Shown piece by piece: positions 26,481-34,827 of a stretch of DNA of 64,000 nucleotides. Under the pieces are notes generated by a model. The model was not told where the DNA came from. It searched no databases and was given only the letters and a program-made list of their open reading frames with translations. The DNA lies in NCBI GenBank assembly GCA_013112715.1, contig JABFGB010000011.1, positions 107,137 through 171,136 of the forward strand, written 5' to 3'. Position numbers and translations under genes: made by a program. Position 1 is the stretch's first letter, and each line of letters opens with the position of its first letter. The stretch is from Chloroflexota bacterium. GTDB lineage: Bacteria; Chloroflexota; Anaerolineae; Aggregatilineales; J027.

Positions 26481-26891
26481 ATGACCGACTGTATCTTTTG
26501 TAAAATTATCGCTAAAGAAGCCGCTGGCAGTTTTGTCTATGAAGATGAGCAGGTCGTAGCCTTTATGGACATCAACCAGCCCAATCCCTATAAAGTCTTG
26601 GTGGTGCCGCGTGTCCATGCCCCGATGATTTATGATTTGACCGATGAGCAGGCTGCCGCGATTATGCAGGTCGCTGTGAAATTGTCACGGGTGATTCGGG
26701 AAGTGTCGAAATGCGAGGGCATGTCAGTGTTTCAATCGAATGGACGGGTCGCCAATCAGGAGGTGTTTCATTTTCATCTTCATTTGCTACCGCGCCACGA
26801 AAATGATAATCACGCCAGCCGCCGTAATACCATTACGGATCGTGCGACGTTGGATAGATTAGCAGCCGATCTACGTGCTGCCCTACCTTAA
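26481..26891 (+). CDS. HIT-family nucleotide hydrolase/transferase
   Basis: 136 residues. N-terminal CIFCKIIAKE, as in HINT-like proteins, and the histidine triad in QEVFHFHLHLLPRHEND (His-x-His-x-His with a later His). These enzymes hydrolyse adenylated or AMP-amide nucleotides. Begins 3 bases after cimA and ends 16 bases before leuB, so it is co-transcribed with the leu genes; no role in the pathway is known. Confidence 0.9.
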   Translation: MTDCIFCKIIAKEAAGSFVYEDEQVVAFMDINQPNPYKVLVVPRVHAPMIYDLTDEQAAAIMQVAVKLSRVIREVSKCEGMSVFQSNGRVANQEVFHFHLHLLPRHENDNHASRRNTITDRATLDRLAADLRAALP

Positions 26892-26907
26892 TTTTTGGAG
26901 AGAATTC

Positions 26908-27987
26908 ATGCAAGCTAAAATCGCTTTACTCCCCGGTGATGGCATCGGGCCGGAGGTGGTGCAGGCCGCTGTCCGTGTGTTGGATGCCGTCGCCGCCAAA
27001 TATGGTCATTCCTTTACCTATCATGAAGCTCTGTTGGGGATTGCCGCCATCAACAAAATGGGCAGTCCTTTACCTGCCGATACGCTCAAAACCGCCGAAC
27101 AATGCGACGCGATTTTGATGGGGGCGGTGGGTGGCCCAGCGGGAAGCACCCCTCCCGGCGCACCCCGTCCCGAAGAAGGCATTTTGGGTCTACGGAAACA
27201 TTTCGGTCTGTTTGCCAATCTGCGTCCGGTCAAGGCATGGCCCGCGCTGCTGCAATATACACCCTTTAAGCCTGAACTGCTTAAAGACGTGGATATTTTG
27301 TTCATCCGCGAACTGACGGGCGGCCTCTATTTTGGCCCGCGCAAGGAATGGCAAGGCGAAATTGTGCTGGATTCCGCCGATACCGCCTATGACACGATGG
27401 TCTACGCGCCATTTGAAGTGGCCCGTGCTGCCAAAGTCGCGTTTGATGCGGCCCGTCTGCGGAAAAAGAAGGTCTGCTCAGTAGATAAAGCGAACGTACT
27501 GGCGTCCTCGCGTTTGTGGCGGCGCACTGTCGAAGTCGTGGCGGAAGATTACCCCGAAATCAGCCTGTCTCATCAATTGGTAGATTCATTTGCTATGCTG
27601 TTGATGACCCGCCCCAGCGAATGGGATGTGGTCGTGACCGAAAATATGTTTGGTGATATTTTGACCGACCAAGCCAGCGTGTTGGCAGGGTCGTTGGGAA
27701 TGCTGCCCTCGGCCTCGCTCAATGAAAGCTCATATGGCCTGTATGAACCGATTCATGGGTCAGCGCCAGATATTGCGGGTAAGGGTATCGCCAACCCCAC
27801 TGGCACGATCATGAGCGCCGCCCTACTGCTGCGATATAGTCTGCGGCTGGAAAAAGAAGCGCAGGCGATTGAAAAAGCGGTAGCCGCCACGCTAGATACA
27901 GGTGCGCGGACTGCCGATATTGCCGGAGGCGGTTCACATCTCAGTACGACTGAATTTACCGATACGGTCATTCAACAACTGGCCTGA
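26908..27987 (+). CDS. leuB: 3-isopropylmalate dehydrogenase
   Basis: NAD- and Mg-dependent oxidative decarboxylation of 3-isopropylmalate (and of the methylmalate intermediate of the citramalate route). The start is ATG 26908, with GGAGAG upstream; protein MQAKIALLPGDGIGPEVVQA. Motifs: GAVGGPAGSTPPGAPRPEEG, the substrate-binding arginine-rich stretch LFANLRPVK with FIRELTGGLYFGPRKEW, VDSFAMLLMTRPSEWDVVVT and ENMFGDILTDQASVLAGSLG, and nucleotide-binding LYEPIHGSAPDIAGKGIANP. 359 residues, normal. Last gene of the cluster. Confidence 0.95.
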   Translation: MQAKIALLPGDGIGPEVVQAAVRVLDAVAAKYGHSFTYHEALLGIAAINKMGSPLPADTLKTAEQCDAILMGAVGGPAGSTPPGAPRPEEGILGLRKHFGLFANLRPVKAWPALLQYTPFKPELLKDVDILFIRELTGGLYFGPRKEWQGEIVLDSADTAYDTMVYAPFEVARAAKVAFDAARLRKKKVCSVDKANVLASSRLWRRTVEVVAEDYPEISLSHQLVDSFAMLLMTRPSEWDVVVTENMFGDILTDQASVLAGSLGMLPSASLNESSYGLYEPIHGSAPDIAGKGIANPTGTIMSAALLLRYSLRLEKEAQAIEKAVAATLDTGARTADIAGGGSHLSTTEFTDTVIQQLA

Positions 27988-28010
27988 TTACTGTTGTTTT
28001 ACCCCGAAAT

Positions 28011-28038
28011 TTGACGCCTTGTCTGAATCGCCTATACT
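28011..28038 (+). promoter_or_regulatory. Promoter of the peptidase MA-like gene
   Basis: TTGACG (28011-28016), 16-base spacer, TATACT (28033-28038). It lies after leuB and ahead of AGGAGG and the start codon at 28082, giving the protease gene its own promoter. Confidence 0.65.
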
Positions 28039-28081
28039 GGCTTTATTTGCCAGAAGGTTGTTCAGGAGGGCGTTTTCTGCA

Positions 28082-29386
28082 ATGCGAAAACAAGCGATTT
28101 TTTTGATCTCGGCGGCTCTCGTGCTGATTTTTATGCTCAGTTTGATCGGCACGGCACAGTGGCAAGCAACGGCGCAAGATGCCGCAACCGCGACTCCCAC
28201 CCCAGAAGAAACCCCCAAATATGACGAACCAGCCTATGTCGAGGGTGGTGAGGCAGAATGGACTCTGACCGACTCCACCTTTATCAGCCATTATCCCGAT
28301 GGTTTTCAATTTGAGGCATTTGCGAAAAGCAGTGGAGGGGAAATTGTCTCGGCGAGCATCTATTATTCGCATACTCCGACGTACCCTGAAGATGTGCGGC
28401 GACGCGGGGAAGTGGATGCCGAAACGGGCAGGCTGACAGTTATTGTGGAAGGCCGTGAGGCTGATGAGATTCCACCTTGGGTCGCCATCAATTATCGCTG
28501 GCGATTGCTGGATAGCGCTGGAACGATCTATTGGAGCGATTGGTTTGTGGGGAACGAGTACAGCGACGATACCCACGAATGGGAACGCGAGGAATCTGAA
28601 GACCTGATTATTTTTGTTCAAGAGGGTTTTCCCCAAAGCGCGGTGGCTTTGGCATTTGAGGCGATGGCAGAGGCTCGTTCCCTTTATCTTGAGGCATTTG
28701 GACGGTTGCTCTCGTATAAACCCCGTATGATGCTGTTTGCGGATGAGGTCACTTTTGAGGAATGGCGCTCCCCGGAGTATGAACTGCGTGGGATAGATTT
28801 TATTGGGCAGGCCAGTGGTTATTGGGGGGCGTTTATCCAACTCATTTATGGCAATGATATTCAAGATTTTGCTTATGGCACAGTCATTCACGAAATTGGG
28901 CATCTATATCAATATGACCTTTATGAATCGCGTGCCCCGGCGTGGTTTACCGAGGGCAATTCGACCTATCTGGAATTAAGTCGGCAATATGATTATGAAG
29001 GGCGGGTACGTGATGCCCTGCAATATGCCACGCTTGACAGTTTGTTTGTGGGCGAAGGCCCGGATACCTTTGACGAAGGGCCAGATGGTCGCGGACGCTG
29101 GGGCTACGATTTGGGCTATACCTTCAACAAGTGGTTGGTCGAAAACTATGGCTGGGAGGCCCACCGTGAGTTGATTACGTTGTTGGCCGCACCCGAAAAT
29201 TTGCCGGGATATGAGATCACCGACTATTTTAAGGAATCGCTAGAGCAGGTGCTTGGGTTATCCATCAGCGAAATTGAATCTCAGTGGCGTGAATGGCTCG
29301 GTATTTCGGGTACGGTACCCACACAATTACCATCTCCGACCATCGAATTTCGTTTCCCACCAACTGTCACCCCGTTTGGGCAGTAA
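28082..29386 (+). CDS. Secreted zinc metalloprotease, peptidase MA-like
   Basis: The start is ATG 28082, with AGGAGG 11 bases upstream; the frame extends 60 codons into leuB without support. The signal peptide is QAIFLISAALVLIFMLSLIG. A short Thr/Pro segment precedes a beta-rich domain (residues about 45-170). The C-terminal half is a gluzincin-type peptidase: the HExxH zinc motif in YGTVIHEIGHLYQYDLYESR is followed by APAWFTEGNSTYLELSRQYD, supplying the downstream glutamate. 434 residues. Converges with the matrixin-like protease gene. Probably acts on extracellular proteins; substrate unknown. Confidence 0.85.
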   Translation: MRKQAIFLISAALVLIFMLSLIGTAQWQATAQDAATATPTPEETPKYDEPAYVEGGEAEWTLTDSTFISHYPDGFQFEAFAKSSGGEIVSASIYYSHTPTYPEDVRRRGEVDAETGRLTVIVEGREADEIPPWVAINYRWRLLDSAGTIYWSDWFVGNEYSDDTHEWEREESEDLIIFVQEGFPQSAVALAFEAMAEARSLYLEAFGRLLSYKPRMMLFADEVTFEEWRSPEYELRGIDFIGQASGYWGAFIQLIYGNDIQDFAYGTVIHEIGHLYQYDLYESRAPAWFTEGNSTYLELSRQYDYEGRVRDALQYATLDSLFVGEGPDTFDEGPDGRGRWGYDLGYTFNKWLVENYGWEAHRELITLLAAPENLPGYEITDYFKESLEQVLGLSISEIESQWREWLGISGTVPTQLPSPTIEFRFPPTVTPFGQ

Positions 29387-29407
29387 TGGTGAATTGGCAA
29401 ACAAAAA

Positions 29408-29428
29408 GGGGCGATAAGAAGTCGCCCC
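29408..29428 (-). terminator. Terminator between convergent protease genes
   Basis: GGGGCGA (29408-29414) pairs with TCGCCCC (29422-29428). On the minus strand it is followed by TTTTTG, so it mainly serves the matrixin-like gene ending at 29450. Confidence 0.75.
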
Positions 29429-29449
29429 AATTTGCTGATCGGTTGCTCG

Positions 29450-31192
29450 TTATTGCAGCGGTACGCCGACGATTTCGGTAGCAAAGATTTGAATGTCTAG
29501 GCCGTTGGTGACATCGAACTGGTAGGCTTCGAGGGTATTATTGAGACAGTCAAACACTTTGACGTCATAGCTCCCCGGTGGCACGTTCCATTCGATATAG
29601 GTCTGGTGAGCAAAGACCTCATTCGCTTCCAACTGGTTATCACCCCAATTGGTTTCCGTGCTTGGACTCACATAGACTTGGCACAGGTCGGTTCCGGCAA
29701 GGTTGCTAATCCGCAGCGTCACGGTCTGGTCATTGGGGGTCTGATTGGTGGGTGTATCTTGCGGTGGTGTCCCTAATGGTACGCTGGTGATGCGATCAAG
29801 GTAGATTTGCACCTCAAGGTCACGACTGACTTCGATCTTGTAGGCTTCGAGTGTGTTGTTATTGCAGTCCGCTACCTGAACGTCATAGGTGCCGGGTTGG
29901 ATGTCCCATTCAAAGTAGGTCATTGGAGCAAGGCGTTCACCTTCGATTTGGTTTGGCCCCCAATCCGAGGCATCGGATGAGCTAAAGAACACCCCACACA
30001 ATTCAATCTCGGTGTAATTGCTGATGCGCCATTTGAAGGTCGTTGGGCCGGGCGGGATATTCGGATTCGTGCCGCCTGTCGTATCGCCGGATTCAAATTG
30101 TGCGGTGACTTTGAACGTCCCGGTGGTCGTGCCATCTTGGAATCCAAAGCGTGTTGCAACTACAATATAATTGCCAGCTTCGGCAAAATAGGCGGAAACC
30201 TGCGCGTTGGTGGTCGTGGCATCGAGGTTGTCATTCTCGACAACAACCGTGGTACGGTCAGCCGTCATAATGCCGACATAGGGATCAAGATTGCCGCTGG
30301 TGGTTTCCATTGTCACGGTAACAGTGGTGTTGGCTTCAACGGCCAGATCAAAAACTGACGCGGATTCTTTGTTGGTAATTTCGCCTTCAACTTCCGCCAC
30401 ATCACCGGGGACATTATTGCTTGGAATCCCGTTTGTGCCGTTGGGTGGGGTGGTGTTGGTGGGCGTGCTAGTTGTGCTGCCGGGAGGGCCATAGAGGGAT
30501 TGAATGGCACTGATGTCGTCATCACCCAGTTTGTTGGCATAGCCCGCATAGGGATACATAATCGCGGTGGTGAATTCGCTGTGGCCCAAGCCAATGCCAT
30601 GACCGATTTCATGTACCGCTGTCGAAATAATATCAGTCGGGGCACCGTCCCCAATTGACCATGGTTCAGCATCGTCAATCCACATATCACCGCCGTAACG
30701 GGGGAAGAAGCAATAGGCCAGAACGCCACCTACTACGCCCAACGTGCCTTCAGGATCGCCACTAGAGGCCCAAGTGACTTCCATATCGGCTTGTGAGACA
30801 TCGGTGACTTCGGCAAAGGTCAAGGAGGATACATTGGCCCATGTTTGGAAGCTATCCCGAATGGCTTGGCGTGCCTGTTCACAGTCGAGGTTGGTGGGGC
30901 AGTTGTGGAAGAAATAAGTCAGGCTTGTTTTGTCCCAAGGGTCACGTAGCGAGTAGGCCAGTGCTCCATTCTCACCGGGGACCGGATAATGGTCAATGGG
31001 TTCAACTTTATCAGTGGCTTCACTGCCCCCTTGTGCATAGGCGGTTTTTGCCATCATAGGGGCTGAACCGTCCGATGCAATCATGGATGCAAAAATCGCT
31101 ACGTTGACGAACGCAAGGACCAAGAGAATAGCAGGCAACCGCCACTTAAGGCGAGGGCTTATTTTGCGCTGCGGCAATGCGCTCTTTTTCAT
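29450..31192 (-). CDS. Secreted matrixin-like zinc metalloprotease with PPC domain and two C-terminal repeats
   Basis: The start is ATG 31192, with AGGAG 9 bases upstream. The N-terminus has a basic stretch and hydrophobic segment (WRLPAILLVLAFVNVAIFAS). The catalytic domain (about residues 80-245) carries HExxHxxGxxH in STAVHEIGHGIGLGHSEFTT with a Met-turn AIMYPYAG, which defines a metzincin. After a Thr/Pro/Asn linker comes a bacterial pre-peptidase C-terminal domain (TTVTVTMETTSGNLDPYVGI). Then two homologous units of about 85 residues follow, each with two conserved cysteines (IELCGVFFSS / VADCNNNTLEAYKI and TDLCQVYVSP / VFDCLNNTLEAYQF). 580 residues. Extracellular protein degradation is likely. 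Confidence 0.88.
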   Translation of the reverse strand: MKKSALPQRKISPRLKWRLPAILLVLAFVNVAIFASMIASDGSAPMMAKTAYAQGGSEATDKVEPIDHYPVPGENGALAYSLRDPWDKTSLTYFFHNCPTNLDCEQARQAIRDSFQTWANVSSLTFAEVTDVSQADMEVTWASSGDPEGTLGVVGGVLAYCFFPRYGGDMWIDDAEPWSIGDGAPTDIISTAVHEIGHGIGLGHSEFTTAIMYPYAGYANKLGDDDISAIQSLYGPPGSTTSTPTNTTPPNGTNGIPSNNVPGDVAEVEGEITNKESASVFDLAVEANTTVTVTMETTSGNLDPYVGIMTADRTTVVVENDNLDATTTNAQVSAYFAEAGNYIVVATRFGFQDGTTTGTFKVTAQFESGDTTGGTNPNIPPGPTTFKWRISNYTEIELCGVFFSSSDASDWGPNQIEGERLAPMTYFEWDIQPGTYDVQVADCNNNTLEAYKIEVSRDLEVQIYLDRITSVPLGTPPQDTPTNQTPNDQTVTLRISNLAGTDLCQVYVSPSTETNWGDNQLEANEVFAHQTYIEWNVPPGSYDVKVFDCLNNTLEAYQFDVTNGLDIQIFATEIVGVPLQ

Positions 31193-31318
31193 GGTTTGAT
31201 CTCCTGTATACATAACAACACACGGCGGATTCGGAAAGGTGATTGATAATTGCGGCTTACTTCAATAATCCCGACACCCCCTCACAGCCTCTACGCAATT
31301 GTAGAATTTGCCACCATT

Positions 31319-31353
31319 GTAGACAAATGCAGAATGCTGTGCCAATTGTCTAC
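31319..31353. promoter_or_regulatory. Inverted repeat and repeated ATTGTAGA motif in the 300-base gap upstream of the matrixin-like gene
   Basis: GTAGACAA (31319-31326) is inverted as TTGTCTAC (31346-31353); ATTGTAGA occurs at 31298-31305 and 31316-31323. The gap 31193-31494 otherwise holds only the pruA-side terminator. Possible regulator site, 105 to 160 bases upstream of the protease start. Confidence 0.3.
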
Positions 31354-31415
31354 GTCTGAATAGACGCTACTGATTGGATTTTTGTTCCGCTCCATTTTTT
31401 TGAAGATAGGGAACA

Positions 31416-31445
31416 AAAAGGGCAAGCCTTGAATCATGCCCTTTT
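31416..31445 (-). terminator. Terminator after the P5C dehydrogenase gene
   Basis: AAAAGGGCA (31416-31424) pairs with TGCCCTTTT (31437-31445). On the minus strand the hairpin is followed by T-rich sequence. It begins 50 bases past the stop at 31495. Confidence 0.8.
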
Positions 31446-31494
31446 AGCCTATCAATTGGGATTTGGGAAATAACCCGACTAAAGTCCGATTTCC

Positions 31495-33054
31495 CTAGCG
31501 TAATTCTGCGATGCTCTTGGCTTGGGTGAATAGCAGCAGGTAATCCGGGCCACCCGCCTTGCTATCCGTGCCGCTCATATTAAATCCGCCAAAAGGATGG
31601 GCACCGACCATCGCGCCGGTGCATTTGCGGTTGAAATAGAGATTCCCCACGTGAAATTCATGGCGTGCCCGTTCCAAGCGTCCCCGATCATTGGAGAACA
31701 GCGCCCCCGTCAGGCCATATTCAGTGCTGTTGGCAATATCCAGCGCATCATCAAAGTTCTTGGCACGGATCATCGCCAATACTGGCCCAAAGATTTCTTC
31801 TTGCGCAATCTTGGCGTCACCGGGGACATCGCCAAACACCGTCGGTTCAATAAAATAGCCATTGGTGTTGGTTTCGATGGCATTACCACCCGCCAGCAGG
31901 GTGTGATGTTCACGTCCATATTTGATGTAATCCATGATGCTGTTAAAGGCTTTGCGATCCACAACTGGCCCCATATAAACCTTGTGCCCCTTATCCGTTT
32001 CGCCGACGGTCAATTGTTGGGTCAGTTCAGCGACGCGCCCTGCCACTTCATCATAGACACTGCCGACAACGATGGCACGGCTGCCTGCCGAACATTTTTG
32101 CCCTTGAAAACCAAACGCGCTGGCGACAATGGCAACTGAGGCCTTTTCCAGATGGGCGGTTTCGTCCACGACCACCGCATCCTTACCCCCCATTTCGAGG
32201 ACGGTACGTTTGAGCCAGAGTTGACCGGGGGATACTTTGGCGGCGCGGTCAAAAATGCGCATCCCGACTTCTTTGGAGCCAGTGAAGGCAATAAAGCGGG
32301 TGAGGGGATGATCTACGATTGTATCGCCAATTGCGCCACCGGGGCCGGGTAGGAAATTTAACACCCCAGCGGGTAGACCTTGTTCCCAGAACAGTTCGCA
32401 CAGCTTATACGCAATGACTGGGCTAGTGCTGGCGGGTTTTTGGATGACTGAGTTTCCGGCGACAATGGCGGCGCTGGTCATGCCCGTCATAATGGCATTG
32501 GGGAAATTCCAAGGGGGAATGACCGCCCCGACACCTAAGCCGATATATTGTAAATCCAGTTCCTCGCCAGCCAGCGGGGTCAGTAGTTCACGTGCATGAT
32601 CGAGGCGCATCATCTGGCGGGCATAATATTCTAGAAAGTCAATCGCTTCGGCGGTATCGGCATCGGCTTCGACCCAACTCTTGCCGACTTCAAAAACCAT
32701 CCATGCCGAAAATTCATGCTTGCGGCGGCGCATTTCTCCGGCAGCACGTAGCAAATAGCGGGCGCGTTCGTAGGCGGGGGTGTGGCGCCATCTCAAAAAG
32801 GCTTCGTGAGCAATGGGCACAGCTTTTTCGGCGAGTTCTTTTGTCCCCTGTGCAAACGTGCCCACCACTTCGGCTGGGCGGGCGGGATTGATGGAATCAA
32901 AGGTTTGACCGGGCCAATATTCTTCCCCACCCACCACAATTGGGTAGCGGCGGCCTAGTTGTGAACGGACATATTCCACTGCCGCTGCAAAGGCTTCGAC
33001 ATTGGCAGGGTTGCTAAAATCAGTTTGCGGTTCGTTGCGAAATTCAGGCAGCAT
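31495..33054 (-). CDS. pruA: L-glutamate gamma-semialdehyde (1-pyrroline-5-carboxylate) dehydrogenase
   Basis: Aldehyde dehydrogenase that oxidises glutamate semialdehyde to glutamate in proline and arginine breakdown. The 519-residue protein matches the stand-alone RocA/PutC type. N-terminal PEFRNEPQTDFSNPANVEAF is typical. Active-site segments: GVGAVIPPWNFPNAIMTGMT, FTGSKEVGMRIFDRAA, the general-base Glu in TVLEMGGKDAVVVDETAHL and the nucleophile Cys in AFGFQGQKCSAGSRAIVVG. GGAGG lies upstream of the ATG. A proline dehydrogenase gene is not nearby. Confidence 0.92.
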   Translation of the reverse strand: MLPEFRNEPQTDFSNPANVEAFAAAVEYVRSQLGRRYPIVVGGEEYWPGQTFDSINPARPAEVVGTFAQGTKELAEKAVPIAHEAFLRWRHTPAYERARYLLRAAGEMRRRKHEFSAWMVFEVGKSWVEADADTAEAIDFLEYYARQMMRLDHARELLTPLAGEELDLQYIGLGVGAVIPPWNFPNAIMTGMTSAAIVAGNSVIQKPASTSPVIAYKLCELFWEQGLPAGVLNFLPGPGGAIGDTIVDHPLTRFIAFTGSKEVGMRIFDRAAKVSPGQLWLKRTVLEMGGKDAVVVDETAHLEKASVAIVASAFGFQGQKCSAGSRAIVVGSVYDEVAGRVAELTQQLTVGETDKGHKVYMGPVVDRKAFNSIMDYIKYGREHHTLLAGGNAIETNTNGYFIEPTVFGDVPGDAKIAQEEIFGPVLAMIRAKNFDDALDIANSTEYGLTGALFSNDRGRLERARHEFHVGNLYFNRKCTGAMVGAHPFGGFNMSGTDSKAGGPDYLLLFTQAKSIAELR

Positions 33055-33319
33055 CGAGCGTTTTTGCCTCCAAGATTGGAATTAGAATATAGGGGTGATT
33101 GGGCTAAACTTTCGGAATCTTTTTCTATCAAGCCCCTACAGCTAAAGATGTTAAGTTTTTGAGCGATAGGGTTTCAATTATAACGTGTTTTTGGGGGTAC
33201 TTGACAGGTAACTGCAAAAAGACAATAGTTAAGAGATGTCGAGTGGCACGGTGAAGCGAATTTTCTTATAATGAGCCGCTTGTACTGGGAAAGTAGTATT
33301 TTTTCAAGGAACGAACTTT

Positions 33320-33862
33320 ATGTCGCAACGCCCTATTCGCCATGAGTTACTCACATGGGAAGATGTTGACAAATTAGTGGATATCCTTATCCCACAACTG
33401 CGGAGCGTGGGAAGTTTTGATGCGATGGTGATGATTACGCGGGGGGGGATTGTGCCGGGGGGCTTACTGGCCGAGGCACTGGATATTTCTAAGGTGCTAA
33501 CGGCGGCAGTCAGTTTTGGCACAGATACCATCATGGGTGAGGGTCTCAAAGCATGGCCTAAATTCCTACAATTCCCCGATACGGATTTGCTGACCGGATT
33601 GCGGGTGCTGACGATTGACGATGTGTGGGGCAGCGGACGTACCAGCACTGCCGTTCGAAGTCGGTGTGAGGCTGCTGGCGCAAAGGCCTATACCTGTGTG
33701 TTCCATTTTAATCCCTATCGCTCATTGTTTGTGAAGACCGAACCGGATTTTTATGGGGCGATTACAGATGCACATATTGTCTATCCGTGGGAGACGGATC
33801 GTGGGCTAGAGGGCATGGGCACTTATGATCCAAAGCCGATTATTTCACCGGAATCCAATTAG
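33320..33862 (+). CDS. Phosphoribosyltransferase
   Basis: Type I phosphoribosyltransferase fold, 180 residues. The PRPP-binding loop is LRVLTIDDVWGSGRTSTAVR; the conserved early segment is DAMVMITRGGIVPGGLLAEA, and the end of the domain (YGAITDAHIVYPWETDR) resembles xanthine/hypoxanthine-type enzymes. The ATG at 33320 has AAGGAAC upstream, and TATAAT lies at 33269-33274. It probably salvages a purine base, but the base cannot be assigned. Confidence 0.85.
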   Translation: MSQRPIRHELLTWEDVDKLVDILIPQLRSVGSFDAMVMITRGGIVPGGLLAEALDISKVLTAAVSFGTDTIMGEGLKAWPKFLQFPDTDLLTGLRVLTIDDVWGSGRTSTAVRSRCEAAGAKAYTCVFHFNPYRSLFVKTEPDFYGAITDAHIVYPWETDRGLEGMGTYDPKPIISPESN

Positions 33863-33961
33863 GCAAATTGTTGTCATGCCCCAACAAATCATTACGACTT
33901 TTTCGAGTGGGCCTTCGGTATACTTAAAAGGCGCATTTTTCAAGTTTGGGGAGGTCACTGC

Positions 33962-34777
33962 ATGTTGAAACGGCTTCTAAGCTATAGGATGCTCCTTGTG
34001 CTGTTGGCGATGCTGCTGGTGGCGTGCGGCGGGGGTGATGATAAAGACCATAACGGTGATGATAATGATGGGGCGCAGCAGACGCCTGCTGCCAATGGAA
34101 CAGAGGCGGTCTTTTTGGGAGAAGCCGAAATTTCTGGTTTTCCCATGACGCGAATTATTCGTGCGGTAGAAGATCTAACCCTTGTCTCCTATACGGTTGT
34201 TGAAAAAGATGGTTTCCTGTATCCGATGTATTTGGTGCGGAATGATACAGGTGAGACCATTGAGAATGTTTCGGCCATTATCACCTTTTTAGACGACGAG
34301 AACTTGCGATTGACGGATGCTTCGGTGGTGAGTTCTTATGTCAATATCCCGCCGGACAAATTGGTGCCTGTGGTGGGGATTTATCCAGTACCCGTAGATT
34401 ATGATGGCCTTGCGACGCTGATTGTGCGCTCTGGCGAATTAACATTTGATGGCTATGAACCTTATTTTGATGCCATCGTCACAGCTGAACTATTGCCGGA
34501 TACGGGCGAAGTGCGTGGCACCGCCACCAATAACAGCGGGATTGCATTGGTTCAACCCGTTGCCACCTTTGTCTTGTCCGATGCAGAGGGAAATCTCATT
34601 TCACTGGTTCAGGTTTCCCCCACTGGCCTTGATGAACATGGCTACTGGCAGCCCGATACTGCCCTTGAACTTAGCGGCACCGTCCAAGTTTTTGCCGGGG
34701 ACAGCCTCGCCAATGTTGCCAAAACAGAGCTAATCGTAGCCGGATATGAACTGAAGCCACCTTCCCGCCAACCCTAA
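33962..34777 (+). CDS. Lipoprotein with an FxLYD-like beta domain
   Basis: 271 residues. Lipoprotein signal with lipobox LVAC (MLLVLLAMLLVACGGGDDKD). A Gly/Asp/Asn-rich linker is followed by two beta-sandwich-like units (YLVRNDTGETIENVSAIITF; VRGTATNNSGIALVQPVATF) resembling FxLYD-type repeats found in surface lipoproteins. Exported and membrane-tethered; function unknown. GGGGAGG precedes the ATG. Converges with the membrane protein gene after a hairpin. Confidence 0.8.
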   Translation: MLKRLLSYRMLLVLLAMLLVACGGGDDKDHNGDDNDGAQQTPAANGTEAVFLGEAEISGFPMTRIIRAVEDLTLVSYTVVEKDGFLYPMYLVRNDTGETIENVSAIITFLDDENLRLTDASVVSSYVNIPPDKLVPVVGIYPVPVDYDGLATLIVRSGELTFDGYEPYFDAIVTAELLPDTGEVRGTATNNSGIALVQPVATFVLSDAEGNLISLVQVSPTGLDEHGYWQPDTALELSGTVQVFAGDSLANVAKTELIVAGYELKPPSRQP

Positions 34778-34788
34778 AGAAATATCAA

Positions 34789-34822
34789 GAGGCGGGGTAC
34801 TGATGATAGAATATCCCGCCTC
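34789..34822. terminator. Bidirectional hairpin between convergent genes
   Basis: GAGGCGGGGTA (34789-34799) pairs with TATCCCGCCTC (34812-34822), 11 bp with one G-U pair. The flanks are A/T-rich but without a perfect U-tract. It lies between stops at 34777 and 34828. Confidence 0.7.
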
Positions 34823-34827
34823 AAAAT

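Noticed and set aside
33244..33260. Sigma54-like TGGCAC element upstream of the phosphoribosyltransferase gene
   Set aside because: The -12 TTGC part is missing at the required spacing, and a TATAAT box lies just downstream.
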